Below, piece by piece: positions 25,179 through 33,854 of a DNA stretch of 64,000 nucleotides (position 1 is the stretch's first letter; the number at the start of each line of letters is the position of its first letter). The position numbers and the translations under genes were made by a program. The notes beneath the pieces are model-generated. The model searched no databases. It was given only the letters and a program-made list of their open reading frames with translations, and was not told the DNA's origin. Origin of the DNA: Arthrobacter sp. PsM3 (GTDB lineage: Bacteria; Actinomycetota; Actinomycetes; Actinomycetales; Micrococcaceae). The stretch spans positions 106,341-170,340 of the forward strand of contig NZ_JARUXE010000003.1 of NCBI RefSeq assembly GCF_030433895.1, written 5' to 3'.

Positions 25179-28100
25179 CAGTACTGCACCTCCTGGGAAC
25201 GACGGCGGACGGTGGCAACCATGTCGCGCTGGTTTCCGGTGGGGCCAAGGTAGTTGAACGCGTAGGCCAGCTGGGCGTAGCCGCCGATCAGGTGCGAGGG
25301 TTTGACCAGCAGCCGGGTGACGGAGTTGTGGATGCCGCCGCGCCGGCCGGTCGCCTCGGACTTCGGCACGTCGATGGTGCGTTCCTGCGCGTGGTGGACG
25401 TAGACCACGCCGGCCGGCATCCGGTGGCTGACGATCGCCCGGGCCACCAGGACGCCGTTGGTGTTCAGGCATTCCACCCAGTCGTTGTCCCTGACCTTGA
25501 TGGCTTCAGCGTCAGCGGGGCTCATCCAGACCGTCGGACCGCCGCGGGACAGCGAGAGCATCAGGAGGTTGTCCTGGTATTCGGAGTGGATGGACCATTT
25601 GGAGTGCGGGGTCAGGTAGCGGACCACCACCTCCAGCTGCCCGTCCCGGCCGAGTTTGGGTTCGCCGAAGAGCCGGTGCATGTCCAGCGGCGGCCGGTAG
25701 ATCGGCAGCGCCTCGCCGATGTCGATCATCCAGTCGTGGTCAAGGAAGAAGTGCATCCGCCCGGTCAGGGTGTGCCACGGCTTGAGCCGCTCCACGTTGA
25801 TGGTGAAGGGGGCGTAGCGCCGGCCGCCCGTTTCGGAGCCGGACCACTCCGGCGAGGTGATGACCGGGACGGGGCCGGCCTGGGTCTGGGCGAAGGTGAT
25901 GAACTTTTCCTCGGACCCTTCGGAGAGGTCCGCCAGCTTCCGGCCGGTGCGGACTTCCAGATCCTTGAAGCCCTGCACGGACAGCGCGCCGTTGGTGGTG
26001 CCGGAGAACGCCAGGATGGCCTCCGCCATTTTCGCGTCGGTGTCGATTGCGGGACGGCCGTCCGCGGCGCCGCCGAGCATCACTCCGTTGGAGCGGCTGA
26101 GCCGCTCCAACGGCCCGGCGAGTTTGTAGGTGACGTTCTTGACCGTAAAGCCCAGCTTGTCGGCCAGCGGCCCGACGGCGGCCAGCTTGTCCGCGATGGC
26201 CGTGTAGTCCCGCTCCACCACGGAAAAGATGGGCATGTTCTGTCCCGGCACCGCGGGGATGGACGTGTCCCGCCAGTCCCGCACGATCCCGCCGGGCTGG
26301 GCGAGCTGTCCGGGGGTGTCGTGCTGCAATGGCACGCTGACCAGGTCGCGGCGGACGCCCAGATGGGTCCTGGCCTGCCGGGAGAACTCCTGGGCCAACA
26401 GGTGGAACATGTCGAAATCTGTTTTGGTCTCCCACGGCGGGTCGATCGCGGGGGTGAAGGCATGCACAAACGGGTGCATGTCAGTGGAGGACAAGTCGTG
26501 CTTCTCGTACCAGGTGGCGGCCGGGAACACGACGTCGGAGAGCAGCGTGGTGGAGGTCATCCGGAAGTCGGCGGAGACCAGCAGGTCCAGTTTTCCTTCC
26601 GGCGCCTGCTCGTGCCATTTCACGTCGCGGGGTTTGAGGCCCTCGGCGTGGTCCTTGCCCAGGACGTTGTTGTGGGTGCCCAGCAGGTTCCGGAGGAAGT
26701 ACTCGTTGCCCTTGGCCGAGGAGCCGAACAGGTTGGAGCGCCACAGCACGAGGGTCCGCGGCCAGTTTTCCGGGGCGTCCACATCCTCGATTGCCGGGTT
26801 CAGGGTGCGGTTCTTGAGCGCGTCCGCGATGTAGCTGGGGGTGTCTTCCGCGGTTCCGGCGGCGACGGCGGTCTCCGCCTCGTCGGCGAGGTCCAGCGGG
26901 TTGCGGTCGAACTGTGGGTAGAACGGCATCCAGCCGAGCCGGGCCGACTGGGCCAGCGCGTCCGCGGTGTGCATACCGTCCAGGGCTCCGGTGGACAGCG
27001 GTGACTTCAGGGCGTCCGCGGAGTAGCCGTCCTGCCGCCACTGGTCCGTGTGCATGTACCAGTAGCCAGTGCCGATCATGGTCCGCGGCGGCCGCGCCCA
27101 GTCCAGCGCATTGGCCAGCGACACCCAGCCGGTGGCCGGCCGGGTCTTTTCCTGCCCCACGTAGTGCGCCCAGCCGCCGCCGTTGCGTCCCATGCAGCCG
27201 GTCAGCATCACGAGCGCCAGCACGGCCCGGTAGGTGGTGTCGCCGTGGAACCACTGGCAGATTCCGGCGCCCATAATGATCATGGAGCGGCCCTTGGACT
27301 CCTCGGCGTTCCGGGCGAACTCCCGGGCCACCCGGATGCAGGCCTGGGCGGGGACAGACGTGATCTCCTCCTGCCAGGCCGGGGTGTAGGGCGTCGCGGC
27401 GTCGTCATAGCCGGCGGCCCACTCCCCCGGGAGCCCTTCCCGGCCCACACCGTACTGGGCCAGCATGAGGTCGAACACGGTGGTGACCAGCTGGCCCTCC
27501 ACCTCGATGACGGGCACCCCGCGCCGGAGCACACTGCCGGTGCCGTCCGCCTGCTCGAAGCAAGGGAGCAGGATCTCGGCACTCGCCGCCGAGACCTCGC
27601 GCAGCGACAGCGCCGGTTCGATCCCTTCGAGGTCCAGGTTCCATTTGCCCTCGCCGCTGCCCGAATAGCGGAATCCCATGGAGCCGTTGGGCACGGCCGG
27701 GCGCCCGGCCTTCTTGTCGAACAGCACGGTACGGAACGCCGCGTCCTCGGCCAGGGACTCGGCGGGGAGGTCCTTGGCGGTGAGGAACTTCGACGGGGTG
27801 AGGGAGCCGTCGTCGCGCCGTTCCAGCCGGACCAGGAACGGCAGGTCCGTGTATTGGCGGACGTAGTCGGAGAAGAACGGGACGTCGCGGTCGACGAAGA
27901 ATTCCTTGAGCATGACGTGCCCCATGGCCATGGCCAGCGCGGCGTCGGTTCCGGCCTGGGCGGGAAGCCATTCGTCCGCGAACTTCGTGTTGTCCGCGTA
28001 GTCCGGACTGACGGTGACCACTTTGGTGCCGCGGTACCGCACCTCGGCCATCCAGTGTGCGTCCGGGGTCCGGGTGACGGGGACGTTGGAACCCCACATC

Positions 28101-28888
28101 ATGAGGTAGCCGGCGTCCCACCAGTCCCCGGATTCCGGGACGTCGGTCTGGTCCCCGAAGACCTGCGGGCTGGCCACGGGCAGGTCCGCGTACCAGTCGT
28201 AGAAGGACGTCATCACCCCGCCGATCAGCTGGATGAAGCGGGTCCCGACCGCGTGCGAGACCATGGACATCGCGGGGATCGGCGAGAAGCCAGCGCAGCG
28301 GTCCGGCCCGTAGGTCTTGATGGTGTTCACGTGAGCGGCGGCCGCGATCTCGATCGCTTCCTGCCAGGACACCCGCACCATGCCGCCCTTGCCGCGGGCC
28401 TGCTGGTAGCGGCGGCGGCGTTCCGGGTCCCCCGCGACGTCGGCGAAGGCCAGCACCGGGTCCCCCAGCCGGGCCTTGGCCTCCCGGTACATCTCAACGA
28501 GGACACCCCGCGCGTAGGGGAAGCGGACGCGCGTGGGCGAGTAGGTGTACCAGGAAAAGGCCGCCCCGCGCGGGCAGCCTCTCGGTTCGTATTCCGGACT
28601 GTCCGGACCCACTGAGGGGTAGTCCGTCTGTTGGGATTCCCAGGTGATGATGCCGTCCTTGACGTACACCTTCCAGGAACACGAGCCGGTGCAGTTCACT
28701 CCGTGGGTAGAGCGGACCACCTTGTCGTGGCTCCACCGGTCCCGGTAGAAGATGTCGCCTTTGCGGCCGCCCTCACGGAACACCGCCCTGCCGTCGTCGG
28801 TCTGGTCCCATTTCGTGAAAAAACGGCCCAGCTTCAACATTGCATCCGAGGCGGGTCCATCTAACCCCGCAGGGCCTCCGGCAGTCAT
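25178..28888 (-). CDS. narG: Respiratory nitrate reductase alpha (Mo-bisMGD) subunit
   Basis: A 1236-residue catalytic subunit, the usual NarG length. The FS0 [4Fe-4S] ligands are His62, Cys66, Cys70 (HGVNCTGSC) and Cys105 (RGCPRG). The region VTVSPDYADNTKFADEWLP and the motif with PVASPQVFGDQTDVPESGDWW are conserved around the Mo site. It reduces nitrate to nitrite in the cytoplasm using menaquinol electrons. The ATG at 28888 follows TAGCTT by exactly 6 nt, so the operon mRNA is probably leaderless. No NarX/L or Fnr-type regulator is encoded next to it. Confidence 0.96.
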   Translation of the reverse strand: MTAGGPAGLDGPASDAMLKLGRFFTKWDQTDDGRAVFREGGRKGDIFYRDRWSHDKVVRSTHGVNCTGSCSWKVYVKDGIITWESQQTDYPSVGPDSPEYEPRGCPRGAAFSWYTYSPTRVRFPYARGVLVEMYREAKARLGDPVLAFADVAGDPERRRRYQQARGKGGMVRVSWQEAIEIAAAAHVNTIKTYGPDRCAGFSPIPAMSMVSHAVGTRFIQLIGGVMTSFYDWYADLPVASPQVFGDQTDVPESGDWWDAGYLMMWGSNVPVTRTPDAHWMAEVRYRGTKVVTVSPDYADNTKFADEWLPAQAGTDAALAMAMGHVMLKEFFVDRDVPFFSDYVRQYTDLPFLVRLERRDDGSLTPSKFLTAKDLPAESLAEDAAFRTVLFDKKAGRPAVPNGSMGFRYSGSGEGKWNLDLEGIEPALSLREVSAASAEILLPCFEQADGTGSVLRRGVPVIEVEGQLVTTVFDLMLAQYGVGREGLPGEWAAGYDDAATPYTPAWQEEITSVPAQACIRVAREFARNAEESKGRSMIIMGAGICQWFHGDTTYRAVLALVMLTGCMGRNGGGWAHYVGQEKTRPATGWVSLANALDWARPPRTMIGTGYWYMHTDQWRQDGYSADALKSPLSTGALDGMHTADALAQSARLGWMPFYPQFDRNPLDLADEAETAVAAGTAEDTPSYIADALKNRTLNPAIEDVDAPENWPRTLVLWRSNLFGSSAKGNEYFLRNLLGTHNNVLGKDHAEGLKPRDVKWHEQAPEGKLDLLVSADFRMTSTTLLSDVVFPAATWYEKHDLSSTDMHPFVHAFTPAIDPPWETKTDFDMFHLLAQEFSRQARTHLGVRRDLVSVPLQHDTPGQLAQPGGIVRDWRDTSIPAVPGQNMPIFSVVERDYTAIADKLAAVGPLADKLGFTVKNVTYKLAGPLERLSRSNGVMLGGAADGRPAIDTDAKMAEAILAFSGTTNGALSVQGFKDLEVRTGRKLADLSEGSEEKFITFAQTQAGPVPVITSPEWSGSETGGRRYAPFTINVERLKPWHTLTGRMHFFLDHDWMIDIGEALPIYRPPLDMHRLFGEPKLGRDGQLEVVVRYLTPHSKWSIHSEYQDNLLMLSLSRGGPTVWMSPADAEAIKVRDNDWVECLNTNGVLVARAIVSHRMPAGVVYVHHAQERTIDVPKSEATGRRGGIHNSVTRLLVKPSHLIGGYAQLAYAFNYLGPTGNQRDMVATVRRRSQEVQY

Positions 28889-28894
28889 GCCCTC

Positions 28895-28918
28895 AAGCTA
28901 TGGGCCGTACTTCGGCCC
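28895..28918 (-). promoter_or_regulatory. narG promoter with -10 box and adjoining palindrome
   Basis: TAGCTT (reverse strand, 28895-28900) lies 6 nt before the narG ATG. Directly upstream is GGGCCG-N5-CGGCCC (28902-28918), a perfect 6-bp inverted repeat occupying the -10/-35 spacer, a position suited to a repressor or redox regulator. The regulator is not known from the sequence. Confidence 0.45.
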
Positions 28919-28987
28919 CGATAGGGCCTTACGGCACTGGGCAGGAGCCCTGCGGGGGGATCCGGCCACGGACCGGCCAGGCCGGGC

Positions 28988-29737
28988 TCAGGCGAAGCTC
29001 TCCAGCTCCACACCTGCGCTTTCGAGGGCCGCGCGGATCGCTGCGGCGGTGGCGACCGAGCCGGGAGCGTCGCCGTGGATGCACAGCGAGTGCGGTTCGA
29101 TCCGGAGCACGGTGCCGTCCACGGCCTCGACTTCGCCTTTCGTCGCGAGGCGCACGGCGCGTTCGGTGATCTGGCCGACGTCGTGCAGCTGGGCGTCGTC
29201 CTGCGAGCGCGGCACGAGGGTGCCGTCGGGCAGGTAGGCGCGGTCGGCGAAGGCTTCGGCGAAGACCGGGTGGCCGGCCTCCTGGGCGATGCCGAGCAGG
29301 GCGGAGCCCGGGAAGCCCAGCACGGGAAGTCCCGGATCGTAGGCCTGGATGGCGGCGACGACGGCGGAGGCCTGCTCGGCGTCGCGCACTGTCCGGTCGT
29401 AGAGCGCCCCGTGCAGCTTGATGTAGTCCACCGAGGCCCCGACGGCGTGCGCAACCCCGTCCAGGGCGCCGAGCTGGTACAGCACGGCGCCGAAGAGATC
29501 GTCGAAGGTGATGTCCATGGCCCGGAGCCCGAACCCGGCGAGGTCCGGGTAGCCGAGGTGCGCGCCCACGCGGACGTCGAGCTCGTAGGCAGCCCGGCAG
29601 GTGTCCAGCATGGTCACCGGGTCCCCGGCGTGCAGCCCGCAGGCGACGCTGGCGCTTGTAACCAGCGGGAACATCGCGGCGTCGTCGCCCATGGTCCAGG
29701 TCCCGAAGGACTCCCCCAGGTCAGCGTTCAGATCCAA
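28988..29737 (-). CDS. pxpA: 5-oxoprolinase subunit A (LamB/YcsF family)
   Basis: A 249-residue protein starting with the family hallmark MDLNADLGESFG, with ASVACGLHAGDP (about 29-40), GAHLGYPDLAGFG (57-69) and VDYIKLHGALY (conserved catalytic-region segment). PxpA, with PxpB and PxpC, converts 5-oxoproline to glutamate using ATP. The start is TTG at 29737 (family-consistent), overlapping the end of the upstream gene by 10 nt. PxpB/PxpC are not adjacent, so they must be elsewhere or this is an orphan. Confidence 0.9.
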   Translation of the reverse strand: MDLNADLGESFGTWTMGDDAAMFPLVTSASVACGLHAGDPVTMLDTCRAAYELDVRVGAHLGYPDLAGFGLRAMDITFDDLFGAVLYQLGALDGVAHAVGASVDYIKLHGALYDRTVRDAEQASAVVAAIQAYDPGLPVLGFPGSALLGIAQEAGHPVFAEAFADRAYLPDGTLVPRSQDDAQLHDVGQITERAVRLATKGEVEAVDGTVLRIEPHSLCIHGDAPGSVATAAAIRAALESAGVELESFA

Positions 29738-30588
29738 AATGTGCCGCCCCCGTTCGCTTTGTTGTCTTTGGCGTCCTTGGCGTCCTTGGGGGCCCGGCCG
29801 TGCACTGCCGCCGGGGATTCGGCTTCCGCCATGGCCCCCAGTTCCCCGGGGATAATCAGCGGCATCGGGCCGAACGCCTCCTTCGCGTTCGCGACAACGG
29901 CGCGGCCCATGATCCGGTTGCCCACGCCGCCCACGACGGCGCCGATGCCGAACGGCAGCGCCCGTCCCAGCAGGGCCGTGCCCTGCTTTTTCAGCAGCGT
30001 CCGCAGGAACATCGTTTGCATCCGTTCCCGCACCGAACCAAAGCCGGCCAGCGGAGCCCGGCGGGCGAAGAGGGAACCCCAGGCCTGCGTGGGGCCCTTG
30101 CCCTGCCCCGCGGCCTGCCCGCTCAGCGAGCTCAACAGTGCAGTGCCCTCCTCGCCCAGCATGATCGCCATGACCAGGGTACTGGCCCGCTCGGGGTCCA
30201 CCATCCGCACGCCGTGGAGTTCCGCGAGGGAAGTTGAGAACAGGGCGGTGGCTTCGAGGAAGCCAACGGTGGCAGCCGCCGAGAGGCCCAGCGCTGCTGC
30301 GGTCCCGACGCCGGGAATCACGGCCGCTCCGCCCACGAGTGCGCCGCCGCCGGTGACGGCGATGATGTAGTCCCGTTCCAGCGTGGCGGCGAGCTGCGCC
30401 GCTGTGGCGTGCGGATGCTTTCGCTGGAGCCGGCGGAGATTCGCCAGCACCAGCGGGCGCTGGACTTCAACGGCCCGCAGGAGCACGTTGTGGACGCCCG
30501 GCTTGGGCTTGCCCTGGGCGTCGAACATCGCGTTGTGTGCTGACTGCTGGGCAATTCGCATTGCCGGGTTGCTTCGCTTGGCCATCAT
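29728..30588 (-). CDS. Uncharacterised protein with Gly/Ala-rich hydrophobic segments
   Basis: A 286-residue protein I do not recognise with confidence. It has a basic N-terminus, a Gly-rich hydrophobic stretch (about 77-108; VTGGGALVGGAAVIPGVGTA), a second short hydrophobic stretch (about 210-225; ALPFGIGAVVGGVG) and a charged tail with Lys/Asp repeats. The general plan resembles EcsC-like or other bacteriocin-like hairpin-forming families, but this is only a resemblance. It overlaps pxpA by 10 nt, so the two are co-translated. Confidence 0.65.
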   Translation of the reverse strand: MMAKRSNPAMRIAQQSAHNAMFDAQGKPKPGVHNVLLRAVEVQRPLVLANLRRLQRKHPHATAAQLAATLERDYIIAVTGGGALVGGAAVIPGVGTAAALGLSAAATVGFLEATALFSTSLAELHGVRMVDPERASTLVMAIMLGEEGTALLSSLSGQAAGQGKGPTQAWGSLFARRAPLAGFGSVRERMQTMFLRTLLKKQGTALLGRALPFGIGAVVGGVGNRIMGRAVVANAKEAFGPMPLIIPGELGAMAEAESPAAVHGRAPKDAKDAKDNKANGGGTFWI

Positions 30589-30679
30589 CGCCTCTCCCTG
30601 AACCGTAAGTGTGCTGAGCTTCGTCCTGGCTTAACACTAGGGCACGGGCCCGTCGGTCCGCGCCCCGGCAGGCACGGGA

Positions 30680-30730
30680 GCGGGCAGTTGGGGGCGGATG
30701 GGCGTCGCGCATTCGCCCCCAACTGCCCGC
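30680..30730. terminator. Long perfect hairpin, terminator-like palindromic element
   Basis: Two 17-bp arms (30680-30696, 30714-30730; core GGGCAGTTGGGGGC) are perfect inverted copies around a 17-nt loop. It lies 16 nt after the stop of the aldehyde dehydrogenase (reverse strand). There is no T-run. The arms are long enough for a dispersed intergenic palindrome of the kind also seen at 33782-33840. Confidence 0.6.
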
Positions 30731-30745
30731 GGGATGCCGCCGTAA

Positions 30746-32119
30746 TTAGCGCGGGGTCCGGATGAGCTTCTTGTTGACGAACTCGTTCATGCCGAACCGT
30801 GCCAGCTCGCGCCCGACGCCGGAGCGCTTCACTCCGCCGAACGGCAGGTCCGCCTGGGTTTCGGCCACGGAGTTGATGAACACCATGCCCGTGTCCAGCC
30901 GGTCCGCCACGGCCTTGGCCTTCTCGGTATCGGTGCTGAAGACCGCGCCGCCGAGGCCATACGGGGAGCCGTTGGCCAGCTCGATGGCTTCCTCCACGCT
31001 GGCGACCTTGTAGATGACCGCCGCCGGGCCGAAGAGCTCTTCCGAGAACGCCCGCATCCCCGGGGTCACATCGGTCAGCACGGTGGGCTCGACGTAGGCG
31101 CCGGGACCCTCCACGTGGTGTCCGCCGGTCCGCAGTGTGGCACCCTTGTCCACGGCGTCCTGGATCTGCTCGACCAGGCCGTCGGCGGCGCTCTGCGAGG
31201 AGAGCGGGCCAAACCGCGTGTCAGCCAGCAGCGGGTCGCCGGGCTTGATCGCGGACATCTTGGCGGTGAACTTCTCCACGAACGCGTCATAGAGGTCCTC
31301 GAGGATGATGAAGCGTTTCGAGGCGGTGCAGGCCTGCCCGGCGTTCCCCATCCGCCCGCTGACCGCCGCCTTGACGGTGGCGTCGAGGTCGCCGGAGTCG
31401 AGGACGATGAAGGGATCACTTCCACCGAGTTCCAGCACATACTTCTTCAGGTTCCGGCCGGCCACCTCCGCAACCGCCGAGCCGGCCCGCTCGCTGCCGG
31501 TCAGTGAGACACCCTGGACGCGGTCATCAGCGATGACCTCGGCAACCTGCTCATTGCTCAGGAACAGGTTGATGTAGGCACCCTCGGGGAGTCCGGCATC
31601 CTTGAAGATCCGCTCGATGGCGAGGGCAGACTGCGGGCAGCTGCCGGCGTGCTTGAGCAGGATGGTGTTGCCGAGGATCAGGTTGGGTGCCGCGAACCGC
31701 GCCACCTGGTAGTAGGGGTAGTTCCACGGCATGATGCCCAGGAGTGGCCCGACCGGTGCGGAGCGGACAATGGCCTCGCCGCCGCCCTTGACGTCGAGCA
31801 CTTCGTCCTGGAGGAAGGACGGGCCCTCTTCCGCGTAGTACGAGTAGATGTCGGCCACGAGGCCCACTTCGCCCCGGGACTGGGCCAGGGGCTTGCCCAT
31901 CTCCGTGGCAATCAGCCGGGCCAGTTCGTCGCGGCGTTCCCGGTACAGTTCGGCCACGCGGGCAATTACCTTGGCCCGAGCCTCCACCGGGGCCGTCTGC
32001 CAGTCCCTGAAGGCGTCCTTCGAGGCCGCGAGCGCGTGCTCGACCTCGCCCGCGGTAGCGAGCGGGAATTCCTTCAACGTTTCTCCGGTCGCGGGGTTCA
32101 CTGTCTTGTAGGCAGTCAT
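30746..32119 (-). CDS. NAD(P)-dependent succinate-semialdehyde dehydrogenase-type ALDH
   Basis: A 457-residue aldehyde dehydrogenase with the general base Glu230 ([10 protein letters not shown]) and catalytic Cys264 ([10 protein letters not shown]). The pattern [18 protein letters not shown] (about 131-148) is typical of the GabD/succinate-semialdehyde group. It oxidises an aldehyde to an acid with NAD(P)+. GABA transaminase is not adjacent, so a role in GABA degradation is a guess. It stands alone with a strong hairpin after its stop. ATG at 32119. Confidence 0.9.
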   Translation of the reverse strand: MTAYKTVNPATGETLKEFPLATAGEVEHALAASKDAFRDWQTAPVEARAKVIARVAELYRERRDELARLIATEMGKPLAQSRGEVGLVADIYSYYAEEGPSFLQDEVLDVKGGGEAIVRSAPVGPLLGIMPWNYPYYQVARFAAPNLILGNTILLKHAGSCPQSALAIERIFKDAGLPEGAYINLFLSNEQVAEVIADDRVQGVSLTGSERAGSAVAEVAGRNLKKYVLELGGSDPFIVLDSGDLDATVKAAVSGRMGNAGQACTASKRFIILEDLYDAFVEKFTAKMSAIKPGDPLLADTRFGPLSSQSAADGLVEQIQDAVDKGATLRTGGHHVEGPGAYVEPTVLTDVTPGMRAFSEELFGPAAVIYKVASVEEAIELANGSPYGLGGAVFSTDTEKAKAVADRLDTGMVFINSVAETQADLPFGGVKRSGVGRELARFGMNEFVNKKLIRTPR

Positions 32120-32347
32120 TAATCCACCATCTCCGATTCTGGGTAGTCGAGCTCAATCAGGCCGGCGGCCGCCGCCGCGTTGTGGCGGCAAGGCGGCTTT
32201 CCGGGCCCAGTACGTCGGAACGGGCTGACCCGATGAGGTGGCCCGTCCCACTAGGCGGCAACCCGGACACCCCGCCGCCTATTCCATCGGACCCTTCGCG
32301 GCCGGAATTCGCGGTTCCCGGGCGGGACGGGCACCTAGACTGGAGCC

Positions 32348-33775
32348 ATGCGCTCCCTGAGGGCCCTCCGTCCGTTTGCGCACCGGGAATACCGTGTGCT
32401 GATTGCGGCTCTGGCCATCTCCATTTTCGGCTCCGGGATGTGGGCCGTGGCGATGGTCTATGAGGTGATCCATCTCGGCGGAGGCCCGCTGGAGCTCTCC
32501 CTCGTGGCGGGGGCGGGAAGCGTGGGCCTGGTCGCGTTTGTACTCGCGGGCGGCATTGCGGCGGACCGGTTCCCGCAGCGGCTCCTGATCATCGCGGTGG
32601 AGGGCGCCAACCTCGCCGTCATCGCCAGCATCAGCGGGCTGGCCATCCTGGGCTTGCTGCAGCTCTGGCACCTCGCGTTCGGCGCGTTTGTACTCGGAGT
32701 CGGGGCCGCGTTTTTCTTCCCCGCCTATTCCGCCATCCTCCCGCGGATCCTGCCGGCGGAGGATCTGCTGGCGGCCAACGGCATGGAAGGGAGCATGCGG
32801 CCCCTGCTGCAGCAGGCCGCCGGCCCCGCCGTCGCAGGCATCCTGGTCGCCGCCCTCTCCCCCGCGCACGCAGTGACGGGAGTGGCCGTGTGCCATCTGC
32901 TGGCGTTTTCCATCCTCAATTTGCTCCGGCGCCAGCCCCGGACCGGAGTGGAACGCGCGGAAGCCGTGCCCGGAACGGGGGCGGGCGCGGAGGCTGGAGG
33001 CGCTGAGGCGGACGGCGCGGAGGGTCCGAAGGAGAGCATTGATTCGGGCCCGGGCGAACGTGCCAGGACGTCCCTGCTGCACGATCTCCGCGAGGGAGTC
33101 AGCTACACGATCCGCACCCCCTGGCTGCTGTGGACCCTGTTGTGGGCCTGCATCTCCGTGCTGTTCCTGATCGGCCCCATTGAGGTGCTCCTGCCGTTTG
33201 TGGTCCGCGACCAGCTGGGCGGCGACTCCCGGATGTTCGGCTTCCTGCTCGCCATCATGGGCGTCGGGGGTGCCGCTGCCTCCCTGGCCACGGCCTCGTT
33301 CCCGCTCCCCCGGCGCTACCTCACCGTGATGATGGTGTCCTGGGGAGCGGGCAGCCTGCCGCTCGCCGCCGTCGGGATCATGGACAACTTCTGGGCGCTG
33401 GCCGCGGCCCTGTTCATCTTCGGTGCCACCGGCGGCGTCGGCATGGTCATCTGGGGGACCCTCCTGCAGCGCCGCGTGCCCCCGCACCTGCTGGGCCGCG
33501 TCTCGAGCCTGGATTTCTTCGTCTCCCTCGCCCTGATGCCGGTCTCCATGGCCCTTACCGGCCCCGCCGCCGAGGTGCTGCCGGTGTGGCTGATCTTCCT
33601 GGCCGCCGGGACGGTGTGCCCGGTGATGGCCGTTATCGCCACCGCCGTCGCCCGGATGCCGGCCGACGAACTCGCCCATCCGCTGGACAACGGCCGTGAG
33701 AGCTTCGGCGCTGGCGAAGGCCCCGGAGACATCGGGGCCGCGGACAGTTCCGGTGACCGCCGCGCGGGCAGTTGA
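32348..33775 (+). CDS. MFS exporter (EntS/TetV-like DHA3 group)
   Basis: A 475-residue membrane protein with about 12 helices and a long Glu/Ala/Gly-rich cytoplasmic loop (about residues 200-245) between the two halves. The start SLRALRPFAHREYRVLIAAL and the motif AGGIAADRFPQRLLI fit the DHA3/EntS-type efflux group. The ATG at 32348 is 6 nt after TAGACT (32336-32341), a leaderless arrangement, although GGAG also occurs in the 6-nt gap. Substrate unknown. A long palindrome follows the stop. Confidence 0.85.
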   Translation: MRSLRALRPFAHREYRVLIAALAISIFGSGMWAVAMVYEVIHLGGGPLELSLVAGAGSVGLVAFVLAGGIAADRFPQRLLIIAVEGANLAVIASISGLAILGLLQLWHLAFGAFVLGVGAAFFFPAYSAILPRILPAEDLLAANGMEGSMRPLLQQAAGPAVAGILVAALSPAHAVTGVAVCHLLAFSILNLLRRQPRTGVERAEAVPGTGAGAEAGGAEADGAEGPKESIDSGPGERARTSLLHDLREGVSYTIRTPWLLWTLLWACISVLFLIGPIEVLLPFVVRDQLGGDSRMFGFLLAIMGVGGAAASLATASFPLPRRYLTVMMVSWGAGSLPLAAVGIMDNFWALAAALFIFGATGGVGMVIWGTLLQRRVPPHLLGRVSSLDFFVSLALMPVSMALTGPAAEVLPVWLIFLAAGTVCPVMAVIATAVARMPADELAHPLDNGRESFGAGEGPGDIGAADSSGDRRAGS

Positions 33776-33781
33776 GAACCA

Positions 33782-33840
33782 ACGCGGGGTCAGCTAGCGC
33801 CCATGTCGGTGCGGATCATGGGCGCTAAATGACCCCGCGT
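33782..33840. terminator. Bidirectional hairpin between convergent genes
   Basis: Two 23-bp arms (33782-33804 and 33818-33840), starting ACGCGGGGTCA and ending TGACCCCGCGT, pair with only two mismatches around a 13-nt loop. It separates the MFS gene (+) from the GH65 gene (-), so it can terminate both. Its style (GGGGTCA...TGACCCC flanking GCGCCCAT/ATGGGCGC) suggests a dispersed genomic palindrome rather than a one-off terminator. Confidence 0.65.
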
Positions 33841-33854
33841 CGCTTTGGCGGAGG

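Noticed and set aside
25292..27004. Very long plus-strand open frame opposite narG (570 codons)
   Set aside because: It is the antisense shadow of narG in high-GC DNA; no domain pattern, and narG motifs on the reverse strand are complete.
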